Shown: positions 35,053 through 44,227, counted from the first letter of the stretch. The stretch is 64,000 nt of DNA from a bacterium (GCA_004322275.1 SCTA01000021.1:1-64000), one strand, 5' to 3'. The notes: generated by a model not told the origin, from the sequence alone. Made by a program: numbers and translations.

Positions 35053-35618
35053 TTACCGACACAGTTTTGAGATCATGTCGCCATCTATCTCAAACCTATC
35101 ATCACACGCATCCCACAGCTCTTTATGTACTGTATTTTTTTGACCAGATCTAATTGGGCCATGCCAAAGGACAGTCAGTACACCATGCTGCTTTACGGCC
35201 TCAATTGCAGGAACAAAATCACTGTCACCTGCAAGTAATACAGCTCGCGTAATTTGCCTCGTTGCAGCAAGTTGAACCATATCCACACCAAGCATAATAT
35301 CTACGCGCTTTTGCACAAATATTGGTTGGCCCCCAACTGTTGTACCGCGAAAGGCCAGTTTGCCAAGACGTACTTGGTAGCGAGATAACCTTGATAGTGC
35401 ATTAAAATATTTGTCGCTCGAGGCCACTCTAGCCCGTTCTTCTTCGGTTGGCGGATTTCCTTGGTAAGGTGGGCAGTGTAATAGTAAGAACGCAGAATTT
35501 CGGTGCCGTTCGCTAGGTGTCTAGCGAAGGCTTGCATATCTAGGCGTGCCCCCCTAAACTCATTGCAAAGAAGTTTGTCAAGATAAGCTCCGTCAATGAA
35601 AATGGCCGAACGATCCAT
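35053..35618 (-). pseudogene. NYN-domain (LabA/DUF88-like) nuclease, frameshifted
   Basis: The gene starts at ATG 35618 (minus) after GGGAGGG and reads MDRSAIFIDGAYLDKLLCNE through ILRSYYY. The homologous continuation CPPYQGNPPTEEERARVASS is only found in another frame, which runs to the stop at 35053 through KRVDIMLGVDMV and AGDSDFVPAIE. A missing base near 35470-35480 explains the break. NYN proteins are PIN-like RNases whose Asp residues (FIDGA, GVD, GDSDF) bind metal; all are retained across the two pieces. Composition is less GC-rich than neighbours. It is either a real pseudogene or a sequencing error. Confidence 0.8.
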
Positions 35619-35644
35619 GTCAAGCCCTCCCGAAGCCAGAAAGA

Positions 35645-35667
35645 GGAAAAGGGCCGTAAAGGCCCTT
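35645..35667. other. Hairpin upstream of the NYN gene
   Basis: Arms AAAAGGGCC and GGCCCTTTT around GTAAA, followed on the minus strand by a T-rich stretch and lying just before the NYN ribosome site. It could be an attenuator or the end of a lost upstream gene. Positions 35700-35800 hold two more short inverted repeats (CCACCGT/ACGGTGG and TTGTTTCAT/ATGAAACAA). No other gene is present in 35619-36403. Confidence 0.45.
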
Positions 35668-35954
35668 TTCCAAGCATTATCAAAAATACTTTCCAACATC
35701 CTCTGTGAATGCTGGAGAAGACACTCTCCACCGTCCTATTGAGAACGGTGGTGAACTTTGCATGAAGTATACCATTGTTTCATAATGAAACAACAATAAA
35801 ATTTCCTGAGTGTTTAAAGGTAATTTGTTTGAACGTATGCCTTATATCCGCAGCCTCCCTCCCTTTGCTCCTTGACCCCGAAGCCGCGGATGGGTGGAGC
35901 ATAGCGATCCCCATAAAAGGAAAAAAGACTGTTCCTCCGCTCGTTCGGAGGTGC

Positions 35955-36040
35955 TTTTTGATAGCTGTAAACAAATTACCTTCGAGTCCAAAAACATTTC
36001 ATTACCCCGTTTTGGACGAGCCTTCTTTTCGTCTCCTCTT
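35955..36040 (+). repeat. Hairpin H, single copy
   Basis: GTAAACAAA and ACCTTCGAG boxes, arms TCCAAAAAC (35987-35995) and GTTTTGGA (36009-36016), then CGAGCCTTCTTTTCGTC. Same design as the plus-oriented hairpins at 13.7 and 19.9 kb. Confidence 0.7.
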
Positions 36041-36044
36041 CGTG

Positions 36045-36234
36045 GCCCGTACGCGGCGCAACGAGTGTAGGCGTCGGGCCGGCGCGGGGTCTTAACGGAG
36101 CGAAGCGAAGTGGGTGACCCGTACGGCCCAGCCGGAACGAAGTGGTCGCTCGTAGAGCGAGCGACGGGTCCGGGCCGATTTTTTGGGCACTTTTTTCTAA
36201 AAAAAGTGCCGTGGGGAGTGGGGCGGAGCCCCAC
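36045..36234 (+). repeat. Dispersed element A, copy 6 (diverged body)
   Basis: The body is clearly related but diverged. Hairpins GGCACTTTTTT / AAAAAAGTGCC (36186-36196, 36200-36210) and GTGGGGC / GCCCCAC (36218-36224, 36228-36234) are both perfect. A partial 3' end (GCGAGGC / GCCTCGC) follows near 36318-36334, then a GGCGGGCC..GCCCGCC palindrome at 36347-36363. Confidence 0.8.
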
Positions 36235-36403
36235 AACTATAGAACTACATTAGTGTTTTGTCGGATTTTCGCTTCGCTCAATCACGACCTACACAGCTAA
36301 AAGAAGTACCAAGGAGCGCGAGGCAAAGCCTCGCAAGCTGTAGATTGGCGGGCCTAGCCCGCCCTACATTCTGGATTACAAGAGACGGAAAGTAGGAACA
36401 GAG

Positions 36404-36928
36404 TTATTGCCCGGCTTTGCCGTTCTTTCTCGGCGGGCGGAGGGATTCCTCAAGGGGGGAGGAGATGTTCAGGCTGGTCTGGAAAAAATTTCCCATGAAA
36501 CCTATCGAAGTGGTGTCGAAGTCGGGAATTTCCTTGCTGTAGAGCGACACTGAGGCGCTGTAGACGCTGAAAAAGAGCAGATTGGTACGGTCGATGCTGT
36601 TTTCAACGTCGTCGATTATCTTTTTATAGAGGACCTTGTTGAAAAAGCGTTCCTTTATCTCGCCCGTATTGAGCTTTTGAGAAATTTTCATGTTGAGGTG
36701 CTTTTTGTAGTCCTCTTCGGAGGGGTTGGAGAACATCCCGATGAGGAGCAACACCCCGAACCCCGCCAAAACGAATTTCTCCCGCTTCGTAAGCACTCTC
36801 TTCTTGTCGTAAAGCTCCATTACATCGGTGAAAAGGTCCACTACCTGATAGGGCAGGCGGCGCATGAGCTTCTGCGAGAGGCCGTCCTTCTTCTTCCCCG
36901 AAGGCCTTTTCTTCGGCTGAGCGTTCAA
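36404..36928 (-). CDS. Membrane-anchored protein in the Kor operon, unknown
   Basis: This 174-residue protein has a basic N-terminus (KKRPSGKKKDGLS), one hydrophobic segment about residues 50-66 and a charged C-terminal region. Its start overlaps the korC stop (ATGA), so it is translated with the oxidoreductase. I do not recognise it. It could be an accessory or membrane tether, but nothing in the sequence proves that. Confidence 0.55.
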   Translation of the reverse strand: MNAQPKKRPSGKKKDGLSQKLMRRLPYQVVDLFTDVMELYDKKRVLTKREKFVLAGFGVLLLIGMFSNPSEEDYKKHLNMKISQKLNTGEIKERFFNKVLYKKIIDDVENSIDRTNLLFFSVYSASVSLYSKEIPDFDTTSIGFMGNFFQTSLNISSPLEESLRPPRKNGKAGQ

Positions 36929-37491
36929 AGGTCGGCCTCGGCAAGGGCGGCCACCGGCGTGGGCACGGCGTTCTTTCCGGCTTCGAGTCCGACGGCGAAG
37001 GCGACAAGTCCCTGATCGTAGGCCTTCGGAGACAGGTGCTTTGCCATTCCCGCCATTACGCTCTCAGGGTCCACAGGGTTTGCGATGGAGATAAGTGCGC
37101 CGAGGGCGACCAGATTCGGCGGGGCCTGCCCTCCGAAGTGGCTTCTGGAGAGCTCGGTTATGGGGATCCTGTAGGCGGGCCCCTGCGGCGGCGTGGCTAC
37201 GAGGCCGGAATCCAGGATGAGTATTCCGCCTTCCTTCAGGTCGCGGTAGCAGTTGTCGCAGGCGCTCTGTGTCATGGCCAGCAGGATATCTATTTTTCGC
37301 GTCTTTGGAAAGTGAATCGGGCTGTCGGAGAGTATCACGTCCACCCGGCTCGTCCCTCCCCTCGTCTCAGGGCCGTAGGACTGCGAGCAAAGGACGTGGT
37401 TCCACTCCTCCACCGCCGCTTCGGCGAGGATTACACCGGCGGTCACGAGGCCCTGCCCTCCAAAGCCCGCAAGGCGAAATTCAAGCCTCAT
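36925..37491 (-). CDS. korC: 2-oxoacid:ferredoxin oxidoreductase, gamma subunit
   Basis: This 188-residue protein begins RLEFRLAGFGGQGLVTAG, the hallmark of the gamma domain. With KorA, KorB and KorD it forms a four-subunit enzyme converting a 2-oxoacid (most likely 2-oxoglutarate) and CoA to acyl-CoA with reduction of ferredoxin. It overlaps korB by four bases. Confidence 0.88.
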   Translation of the reverse strand: MRLEFRLAGFGGQGLVTAGVILAEAAVEEWNHVLCSQSYGPETRGGTSRVDVILSDSPIHFPKTRKIDILLAMTQSACDNCYRDLKEGGILILDSGLVATPPQGPAYRIPITELSRSHFGGQAPPNLVALGALISIANPVDPESVMAGMAKHLSPKAYDQGLVAFAVGLEAGKNAVPTPVAALAEADL

Positions 37492-38321
37492 TTCTCCCTC
37501 TTCCCGTCGAGCGTCGCCCGGTATTTTTCAGTCCAGCCGGGGACCTCGCGCTCGGCGATAATCCCGGTGATTATCATCTTTTTTCTCTCTTCGGGGGACA
37601 GCGCCGCAGCCTTGTCAACCGGTACGGAGTATTCCTTTTGCCACCGCATCATCTCCACCGGGGTTTTCGCCCCGTTGTTGGCGCCGTAATGGGCGGGGCA
37701 GGAGGAGATTACCTCCACCATAGAAAAGCCGTCGCGGGAGAGCGCCTTGAAGATAAGGGATTCCATCTCGCGCACGTGGAAGGTGGTCGCCCTGGCGCTG
37801 AAGGAGGCCCCGGCGCAGGCGGCGAGGTCCGCGATGTGGAAGGGCTCCTCTATGGAGCCTCCCGGCGAGGTAGGCGTCCTCGCCCCTTCCGGGGTGGTGG
37901 GCGACATCTGGCCGCCGGTCATGCCGTAGTTGAAATTATTTACCACGAGGGCAGTCACGTCGATGTTTCTCCGGCAGGCGTGGATGAGGTGGTTGCCCCC
38001 TATGGCCACGGCGTCGCCGTCACCCATTATCGCGATGACCTTGAGGGCGGGGTTCGCGGCCTTGATCCCCGTGGCGAAGGGGAGCGCCCGCCCGTGCGCG
38101 GTGTGGACGGTGTTGAAATCCACATAGGAGGTGGCCCGGCCTATGCACCCTATCCCGCCGACGAGAACTATCTGGTCGCGGTGATATCCAGTCCTCTCGA
38201 TGGCGCGAAGGAGCGCCCCGAGGAAGATGCCGTTGCCGCACCCCGGACACCAGATGTGGGGAAAGTGGACGTTGTGGCGAAGGTATTTTTGCAGGATGAG
38301 GCGGTTCGGAAGGGTGTTCAT
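37488..38321 (-). CDS. korB: 2-oxoacid:ferredoxin oxidoreductase, beta subunit
   Basis: This 277-residue TPP-binding subunit has HIWCPGCGNG near the N-terminus, the GDGDAVAIGGNH Mg/TPP motif and NNFNYGMTGGQ. The start is ATG 38321, overlapping the korA stop. There is no extra ferredoxin domain in this subunit. Confidence 0.9.
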   Translation of the reverse strand: MNTLPNRLILQKYLRHNVHFPHIWCPGCGNGIFLGALLRAIERTGYHRDQIVLVGGIGCIGRATSYVDFNTVHTAHGRALPFATGIKAANPALKVIAIMGDGDAVAIGGNHLIHACRRNIDVTALVVNNFNYGMTGGQMSPTTPEGARTPTSPGGSIEEPFHIADLAACAGASFSARATTFHVREMESLIFKALSRDGFSMVEVISSCPAHYGANNGAKTPVEMMRWQKEYSVPVDKAAALSPEERKKMIITGIIAEREVPGWTEKYRATLDGKREK

Positions 38322-39457
38322 TTCCCGCCTCCCCTGACCGCCCGCGCGATTTTCTCCGGCGTAAAGAGCTCGCCGTAGGGGGCGAGAACCTTTCCGACCT
38401 CCCACCTTCCGCGCCCCACCCGAAGCGTCTCCCGGTAGACCTGCCCCCGGTTCATCTCACAGACCACCATCCTCTGCGCCTTTCCGGCGAAGCGCTCAAG
38501 CGCCGCCCTCGGAAAGGGCCAGAGCGTTTTCAGCTTCAGAAGACCGGCCTTCATCCCCTCGGCCCTGAGCGCATCCACCGCCTCCCGCGCCGAACGCGCG
38601 GGCGACCCGTAGGAGATGAGGATGGTCTCCGCGTCGTCGCAAAGGTACTCTTCGGTGAGGCAGATATCCCCGAAGCCTCGCCGCATCTTGTCGAAGAGCC
38701 TGTCGGTGGAGGCGCGGATAACTTCCGGGTCGGAGGTTGGAAGCCCCATTTTGTCGTGAAGAAGGCCGGTGACGTTGTGGCGGTAACCTCCGCCGAGGGC
38801 GGACATCGGCGGCACCCCGTTCGAGGCTCCGGCGTAGGGTTCGTACCACTCCGGCGGCATCTCGGGCGCAGCGCGGTTTTTCACGGCGAGTTCTCCGGCG
38901 GCGGGAAGGGTGACCTTCTCCCGCAGGTGGCCTATTATCTCGTCGATGAGGAGTATCACCGGAACCCGGTAGAGTTCCGAAAAATTGAAGGCCCGCACCG
39001 TCATCTCGAAACACTCGGCCACCGAATCGGCGGTGAGCGCTATGATGGGGTGGTCGCCGTGGGTTCCCCAGCGGGCCTGCATCACATCTCCCTGAGAGGG
39101 AGAGGTGGGAACGCCGGTAGAGGGCCCCAGCCGCATCACGTCCACTATCACCACGGGAATCTCGGCCCCGCTGCCGAAGCCTATAAGCTCCTGCATGAGG
39201 GAGAACCCCGGCCCCGAGGTAGCCGTCATCGCCTTCGCCCCGGCCAGAGAAGCGCCGAGACAGGCCCCGAGGGAGGCGATCTCGTCTTCCATCTGGATGA
39301 AGACTCCGCCCTCTTCGGGAAGAAGACCGGAAAGAAGCTCCGCGATTTCGGTGGAAGGGGTTATCGGGTAGCCCGCGAAGAAGGACATGCCCGCGTAGAG
39401 CGCCCCCCTGGCCACCGCCTCGTTTCCCTGGAGAAGCACTGCCTGCGGACCTTCCAT
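38318..39457 (-). CDS. korA: 2-oxoacid:ferredoxin oxidoreductase, alpha subunit
   Basis: This 379-residue subunit has QGNEAVARGALYAGMSFFAGYPITPSTEI at its start (described here as the conserved Glu-Ala and YPITPSTE motif), SGPGFSLMQE and the later ISYGSPARSAREAVDALR domain. The start ATG 39457 overlaps the ferredoxin stop. Substrate preference for 2-oxoglutarate is inferred from the KorDABC order. Confidence 0.9.
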   Translation of the reverse strand: MEGPQAVLLQGNEAVARGALYAGMSFFAGYPITPSTEIAELLSGLLPEEGGVFIQMEDEIASLGACLGASLAGAKAMTATSGPGFSLMQELIGFGSGAEIPVVIVDVMRLGPSTGVPTSPSQGDVMQARWGTHGDHPIIALTADSVAECFEMTVRAFNFSELYRVPVILLIDEIIGHLREKVTLPAAGELAVKNRAAPEMPPEWYEPYAGASNGVPPMSALGGGYRHNVTGLLHDKMGLPTSDPEVIRASTDRLFDKMRRGFGDICLTEEYLCDDAETILISYGSPARSAREAVDALRAEGMKAGLLKLKTLWPFPRAALERFAGKAQRMVVCEMNRGQVYRETLRVGRGRWEVGKVLAPYGELFTPEKIARAVRGGGK

Positions 39458-39666
39458 CAGCCCTCCTCCTCTACGCAGATGGCGAAATCGGGGCAATGAA
39501 GCTCGCAGCTCCGGCACCCGATGCACTTTGAAAAATCGACTGCGTACGGATACCCTTCGACGTCGCGAAGAATTATCTTCTGGGGGCAAAAGGCCGAGCA
39601 GAGCCCGCACCGTTTGCAAAAATCCCTGTAGAAGAGAACTTTTCTCACCGCCTGCCCCTGTTCCAT
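39457..39666 (-). CDS. korD: 2-oxoacid:ferredoxin oxidoreductase, ferredoxin-like delta subunit
   Basis: This 69-residue protein has two 4Fe-4S motifs (CKRCGLCSAFCP and CIGCRSCELHCP). ATG 39666 follows AGGAG. It is the first gene of the operon and passes electrons to free ferredoxin. Confidence 0.88.
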   Translation of the reverse strand: MEQGQAVRKVLFYRDFCKRCGLCSAFCPQKIILRDVEGYPYAVDFSKCIGCRSCELHCPDFAICVEEEG

Positions 39667-39750
39667 CCGCTTTTCTCCTGAGAATCCAGTACTTAACATA
39701 CAATATACATTACTGCGGGAAAGGGGCAACCGGAGGGTTTCAAAACGAAG

Positions 39751-39778
39751 AAAGGGCCGGGACTTCTCCCGGCCCTTT
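39751..39778 (-). terminator. Terminator-like hairpin after the beta-barrel gene
   Basis: AAAGGGCCGGGA / TCCCGGCCCTTT stem lies just past the stop of the minus-strand beta-barrel gene. It also lies in the leader of the Kor operon. Confidence 0.65.
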
Positions 39779-39797
39779 AGCTTGACCCCTGATTTAT

Positions 39798-40355
39798 TTA
39801 GAAGAGGTACTTGACGCCAAGGCTGATGGCGGAAAGATCGAAGTCGTCGCCGTTCACGAGCTGAGCATATTCGAGGTTGGCGGCGAGGTTGTCCATGAAC
39901 TTGTAGTCAAGACCGAGGCCGAAGGAGAGGCTGGAATTGGTCTCGGAGTCTTCGCCGAAGGCGCCGGCGTCGGCCGTTACCTCGGCGGAGGTGAAACCGA
40001 GGAGGATGTAGGGCATGAAGTTGTCGACGGTGTAGACGCCACGGGCGTAGATGCCGTAGTTGATGTCGTTGATGATGTCGACGTCGGTGCCTCCAACGTC
40101 AATGGAGTCGTCCACGATGCCGAAGCCGAGGCGGGCTTCAAGGGCCACGTACTGGTGAACGAAAGCGCCGCCCACGAGAGTGATCGCCATCGGATTTACA
40201 TCGTCGCCGCCTTCGTCGGCCTCGATGGTCTGGAAATTGATGGTGGCTCCCGCATAGGGGGAGGTAAAGACTCCCATGCCCATATCGGCGGCGAAGACGG
40301 GGGCGCTGACTACGGTGGCTACGACGAGAGCCGCAAGTACGTTCATCTTCTTCAT
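39798..40355 (-). CDS. Outer-membrane beta-barrel protein (paralogue of 14225-14755)
   Basis: This 185-residue protein has a signal peptide MKKMNVLAALVVATVVSAP ending VFA. The mature barrel shares VHQYVALEARLGFGIVDDS, YGIYARGVY and the end SLGVKYLF with the 14-kb protein. ATG 40355 follows GGAGGGAAC. A GCCTTCGC/GCGAGGGC hairpin (40373-40394) lies in the 5' leader, as for the paralogue. It is probably an eight-stranded OmpW/OmpX-like barrel. Ligand unknown. Confidence 0.8.
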   Translation of the reverse strand: MKKMNVLAALVVATVVSAPVFAADMGMGVFTSPYAGATINFQTIEADEGGDDVNPMAITLVGGAFVHQYVALEARLGFGIVDDSIDVGGTDVDIINDINYGIYARGVYTVDNFMPYILLGFTSAEVTADAGAFGEDSETNSSLSFGLGLDYKFMDNLAANLEYAQLVNGDDFDLSAISLGVKYLF

Positions 40356-40587
40356 TTCTGTTCCCTCCGAAGCGCCCTCGCTGTGACGCGAAGGCAAAAT
40401 CCCCAGTAGTAAACCGGGGGGTTATAGAATGTTGCAATTATAAAACCAAATGTTACAGGGCACAAGAAAGGGTGTCAAATTATGCTCCGGAGTCCTCAGG
40501 CTCAGGGTTTACTCTACTGTGGCCGGTTTTTTTTGATTTGCGCGGAGCCGGGTTGTTTGAAGAGCGGCGAGGGGGTAAAGTAAGGCT

Positions 40588-41661
40588 ATGATTTTTCATA
40601 AAAGCAGCGACTCTTCGCCGAAATCATGGCTCCTCTTCGCCTTCCTCGTCCTTTCCGTGGAAACGCAGCTTTTCCTCTCGCCCGCGCCCGCCAGGGCCGG
40701 GGAAGACGTAATTTTGGCCCCGGTCCGGGGAGTCGGCGACTATACCCACGTCTTTCTCTCCGAAAGCATAGAAAAAACCGCGCTCTGGCTCGATACCTTC
40801 CTCGGCGGCGAGGAAGCCTACGAAGGCAACACCGGATCGCTCATACAGGCGGGAACCAGGACCGTTTTTTCCCAGTACGGCGGGGTCAAGAGCGAATCCT
40901 CCGTCCGCGCCCGCCTGGTCTTGCCCCGCACCCAGGAGAGGCTGAACCTCGTTTTACAGAGCGACGCGGAAGAGGAGGTGGAGTCGAAGGATACGGCCCT
41001 TGACGGAGACCTGATTCCCGTGGAAAAGGTCTCGGGGTTCGCGGCCGCGCTCGAAGGGATTTTTGTGGAAACCTCACAGTGGAGGGCGGCCATCCGGGGC
41101 GGCATCAAGACGAAGATTCCTCCCGACGCTTTCGTGCGCTTCGACCTTCGGCGGCGTTGGCATCCCGAAAACGCGGGCCGGATAACCATAGACGAAAAAG
41201 CCTACTGGTACGCAGTTGAGGGCTACGTAAACAAACTGCGCCTGTACTGGGACATACCGGGGGGAGACGGCCTTCTTTTCCGCCCTTCGGCGGGGGCGAC
41301 CTGGAAATGGAAAGAACCCGGCTACCGCTGGGACGGCGGGCTGGGGGTTTTCCAGCGGATGAGCGAGATCGACGTGCTGGCTTACAACGCCAGACTAAAC
41401 GGTGAAGGCGACGGCTACGTAAGGACAAACGCCTACGTAATTTCCGCCGAACTTCGCCACAAGCTTTACAAGAACTGGGTTTACGCAGGCGTAGGCCCCG
41501 GTTTTTCCTGGAAAAGAGAACTGGACTTCAGGCCGGAGGCGTTTCTGGCGGTCCGGCTCGACCTTATCTTCTCAAAGAAGCTTTCCGACGAGGGCAAAAT
41601 GTCTGAAGAAGGGCTGGAACCCCCCTCGATGGAGATCGGAACCCCGCCGGTACAACAATAG
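40588..41661 (+). CDS. Outer-membrane beta-barrel-like protein
   Basis: This 357-residue protein has a signal peptide (hydrophobic 14-30, ending PARAG). After it come amphipathic strands with frequent aromatic ends (FDLRRRWHPENAG, YWYAVEGYVNKLRLYW, LRHKLYKNWVYAGVGPGFSW). The barrel seems to end at AVRLDLIF, and a polar tail follows. It is monocistronic and convergent with the agmatinase gene. No named family. Confidence 0.55.
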   Translation: MIFHKSSDSSPKSWLLFAFLVLSVETQLFLSPAPARAGEDVILAPVRGVGDYTHVFLSESIEKTALWLDTFLGGEEAYEGNTGSLIQAGTRTVFSQYGGVKSESSVRARLVLPRTQERLNLVLQSDAEEEVESKDTALDGDLIPVEKVSGFAAALEGIFVETSQWRAAIRGGIKTKIPPDAFVRFDLRRRWHPENAGRITIDEKAYWYAVEGYVNKLRLYWDIPGGDGLLFRPSAGATWKWKEPGYRWDGGLGVFQRMSEIDVLAYNARLNGEGDGYVRTNAYVISAELRHKLYKNWVYAGVGPGFSWKRELDFRPEAFLAVRLDLIFSKKLSDEGKMSEEGLEPPSMEIGTPPVQQ

Positions 41662-41675
41662 CTCCAGAATATTAT

Positions 41676-42563
41676 TTAAACGTCGCGCAGCAGTTTTTTC
41701 ATTCCCCACCTGAACGAAATCATCTTCTGGATTATTTTGGCGGCTGAAAACTCGGTGATGACGCTTGATTCAAGCGGCATCGCCTCGACAAGGTCAAAGC
41801 CGCGCACGTTTGCCTTCGCGTTCCCGAAAACGGCGCGCAAAACCTCCATCAGCCGCCCCCATTCGAGGCCTCCGGGTATCGGCGTGCCCACTCCCGGCAT
41901 GTAGGAAAGGGAAAGGCCGTCGGCGTCCAGCGAGAGGTAGACGTTGCCCTCCACTTCGCCGAGCCGCTTTAAAAGCCGCGCGAAATTTTCCGGTTTTTCC
42001 AGTTCCCAGGCCCAGAACTGCTCTATTCTCCCGGCGCTTTTCAAAAACTCCCTCTCCTCGGGGGAGATCGTCCCGAGAGCTATCTGGATGAGGTTCATCC
42101 CCGCCGAGTGGACCCGGCGGGAGGCGCAGGCGTGGCTGTGGCCGGACTCGCCGTAGTAATCCCGAAGGTCGGGATGAGCGTCTATGACTATGAAGGTATC
42201 GCCGGGGCGAAGACGGTTTTTGACAAGCGGAACGGAAACCGAGTGCTCGCCCCCGATGCCGAGCAGGACGGCGCTTTCGGGCACCGGCGCAAGCGCCTCC
42301 TCGATTTTTTTAAGATACTCCTCCGGGGTTTCGGAGGGCGAGGAGGGGCGGACCGGTGGAAGGGAGTGGACGCGAAGCTCGTAAAGAGGACGCCACGAAA
42401 GCTCCTCCTCCATATCCTCAAGCTGGTCCGAGGCCCCGATAATCGCCTCCGGCCCTTTCGCCGTCCCGGCGAGGAAAGAAGTGGTGCCGTCGTAGGGGAG
42501 CGGGACGATGACGAGATCGGCCTCTTCGAGGGGCGACTGAAAATGCGACTGAAAATGTATCAT
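41676..42563 (-). CDS. Agmatinase/arginase-family ureohydrolase
   Basis: This 295-residue dinuclear Mn enzyme has GGEHS, DAHPDLRD, then SLDADGLSLSYMPGVGTPIP; these are the metal motifs of the family, with one substitution in the usual DxDxxDP stretch (DADGLSL). It most likely hydrolyses agmatine to putrescine and urea. ATG 42563 is preferred, with GGAAGG just upstream; an ATG six codons earlier lacks a site. Substrate is inferred from the family and could be another guanidino compound. Confidence 0.8.
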   Translation of the reverse strand: MIHFQSHFQSPLEEADLVIVPLPYDGTTSFLAGTAKGPEAIIGASDQLEDMEEELSWRPLYELRVHSLPPVRPSSPSETPEEYLKKIEEALAPVPESAVLLGIGGEHSVSVPLVKNRLRPGDTFIVIDAHPDLRDYYGESGHSHACASRRVHSAGMNLIQIALGTISPEEREFLKSAGRIEQFWAWELEKPENFARLLKRLGEVEGNVYLSLDADGLSLSYMPGVGTPIPGGLEWGRLMEVLRAVFGNAKANVRGFDLVEAMPLESSVITEFSAAKIIQKMISFRWGMKKLLRDV

Positions 42564-42702
42564 TTCACGCCTTCCATGCATCTAATGGTTATGTTGAAGG
42601 TATAGCAAAAACCGCCAGCTATATCCACAGCGCACTTCCCGTGGCCTTACGGTTCTACTATCAAAAGAGTAAAGTATAATTTTCACAAATGGCTAATGCG
42701 GG

Positions 42703-42731
42703 TTGACAAAGTCATAATTCGTTTTTAATAT
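42703..42731 (+). promoter_or_regulatory. Sigma-70 promoter of the sigma-factor gene
   Basis: TTGACA (42703-42708) and TAATAT (42726-42731) with a 17-base spacer. The gene starts at 42792 after AAGGAG. Confidence 0.7.
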
Positions 42732-42791
42732 ATACTCGTCAGGTAATAATTAACCCGAACGGGCAATCGCCAACGGGTGGAAGGAGCAAAT

Positions 42792-43664
42792 ATGTTCTCC
42801 CAATCCGCGACGATAAACAGGGGCGAGCGAGAAGACGCCAGCGCGAAGGGTTCAAACCTCATAGCCGCTTACCTCCGGGAAGTGAGGAAGACTCCTCTGC
42901 TGACCCCCGAGGAAGAAATAGAGTTGTCCTATCTGATCGCGAAGGGCGACGAGGCCGCCCGCGAGAGGATGATAAAATCCAACCTTCGCCTCGTGGTGAA
43001 GATAGCCAAGGCCTACCTTAACAGGGGCCTTTCCTTTCTGGACCTTATCGAAGAGGGCAATATCGGCCTCATGCGCGGCGTCGAGCGCTTCAAGGCTGAA
43101 AAGGAATGCAGGTTCTCCACCTACGGAGCCTGGTGGATACGTCAGGCCATAGAGAGAGCCCTGCACAAGCAGACCTCGACCATCCGCGTGCCGGTGCATG
43201 TCCTTGAGCATCTCGACAAGATGCTCCGCGTCCACAAAAGGCTCGAAATATCCCTCGGGAGAGAGCCCACCGACGACGAAATAGCCTTGGATTGCGGCAT
43301 GAAGCCGGGCTACGTGGCCAAACTCCGCTGGGTGAGGCAGTCGATCTGCTCGCTGGACAGCGCCATCGATCTGGACGGCGACCTCAGCGTGAAAGAGACC
43401 CTCTCCGACCCTGATTCGCCCGACCCCTTCAAGGATATCTACCAGAGCGAGAGGACGGAGCTTCTGAAAAAGGCCCTCGGAAGACTCGACGAGAGGGAAA
43501 GAACGGTTCTTGAGATGCGCTTCGGCATCGGCGAACACACCTCGATGACTTTAAAAGAGGTAGGCGAAGAACTCGGCGTCACCCGCGAGCGCATCCGCCA
43601 GATAGAAAGAAAGGCTTTCGTGAATCTGACCCGGGCGCTTAAGGCTGAGCGCCTCGACGGGTAA
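42792..43664 (+). CDS. rpoS: RpoS-like group 2 sigma factor
   Basis: This 290-residue sigma-70-family protein has region 1.2 ([16 protein letters not shown]), region 2 ([43 protein letters not shown]), region 3 and region 4.2 ([14 protein letters not shown]). It lacks the long 1.1 region of RpoD, so it is an alternative housekeeping-like factor for stationary-phase or stress genes. The symbol is by analogy with deltaproteobacterial RpoS. Start chosen at ATG 42792 because of AAGGAG. Confidence 0.85.
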   Translation: MFSQSATINRGEREDASAKGSNLIAAYLREVRKTPLLTPEEEIELSYLIAKGDEAARERMIKSNLRLVVKIAKAYLNRGLSFLDLIEEGNIGLMRGVERFKAEKECRFSTYGAWWIRQAIERALHKQTSTIRVPVHVLEHLDKMLRVHKRLEISLGREPTDDEIALDCGMKPGYVAKLRWVRQSICSLDSAIDLDGDLSVKETLSDPDSPDPFKDIYQSERTELLKKALGRLDERERTVLEMRFGIGEHTSMTLKEVGEELGVTRERIRQIERKAFVNLTRALKAERLDG

Positions 43665-43692
43665 GAAAACTACTGCGAGCCCCGGATTCGAC

Positions 43693-43806
43693 ATGGTTGA
43701 AAAGATAAAAGAAATCATCAGAAAGATACTGGATTCACTCCCCTCCCCGCAGCCCGCACTGGCTCCGGCGAGGGTAAAAAAAGCAAAAACCGGCTCCGGA
43801 CGGTAA
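43693..43806 (+). CDS. Possible 37-residue protein
   Basis: ATG 43693 opens a short frame: an amphipathic helix (VEKIKEIIRKILDSLPSP) then a Lys/Ala/Pro tail. No strong ribosome site is present. Gene status is uncertain. The rest of 43665-43963 shows no clear feature. Confidence 0.25.
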   Translation: MVEKIKEIIRKILDSLPSPQPALAPARVKKAKTGSGR

Positions 43807-43963
43807 TAACCGGAACCCCCATTTCCTCCCCTCCTTAGGGGTCACTGTTGCGGAAACGCCGTAGCAAGTGACTCCATTTTTTTGCCCGAAGTCCGGGCTG
43901 CCCGCTTGCCAAATCGCCCAATGTGAGTTACATTGTATCTCAGGCTTTCAAAGAGGAGATTGC

Positions 43964-44224
43964 ATGTCGACTACGACGATGGTTCACGTAAGGGTGGACG
44001 AAGAAGTTAAAGAGAAGGCGGCCGAGGCTCTCGAAGCGATGGGGCTTTCTGTCTCGGATGCCGTCCGCGTATTCCTCACCCGCGTGGCGATCGAAAAAGC
44101 GCTCCCTTTTGAGGTTCGCGTACCGAATGCGCTGACGGCCAAGACTCTGGAAAAGAGCGAGCGCGGCGAAGAGGTGACGGTAGCCGCGGACAAGAAAGAC
44201 CTTTTCAAAAAACTCGGAATCTAG
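43964..44224 (+). CDS. dinJ: DinJ/RelB-family antitoxin
   Basis: This 86-residue protein starts at ATG 43964 after AGAGGAGA. VHVRVDEEVKEKAAEALEAMG is the ribbon-helix-helix DNA-binding start of DinJ/RelB antitoxins, followed by SVSDAVRVFLTRVAIEKALPF. The C-terminal tail would neutralise the toxin. A TTACATTGTATC sequence in the upstream region may be its operator. It forms an operon with the toxin three bases downstream. Confidence 0.85.
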   Translation: MSTTTMVHVRVDEEVKEKAAEALEAMGLSVSDAVRVFLTRVAIEKALPFEVRVPNALTAKTLEKSERGEEVTVAADKKDLFKKLGI

Positions 44225-44227
44225 GCC

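Noticed and set aside
35053-35618. Programmed frameshift in the NYN gene
   Set aside because: No slippery heptamer is visible at the break; a simple base loss or read error is more likely.
35700-35800. tRNA or small RNA gene
   Set aside because: Two short inverted repeats are present, but no cloverleaf or CCA end can be drawn.
35860-35890. Third copy of the shared phage upstream element (CTTGACCCCGAAG)
   Set aside because: Only about 11 bases match and the rest does not align, so it is likely chance.
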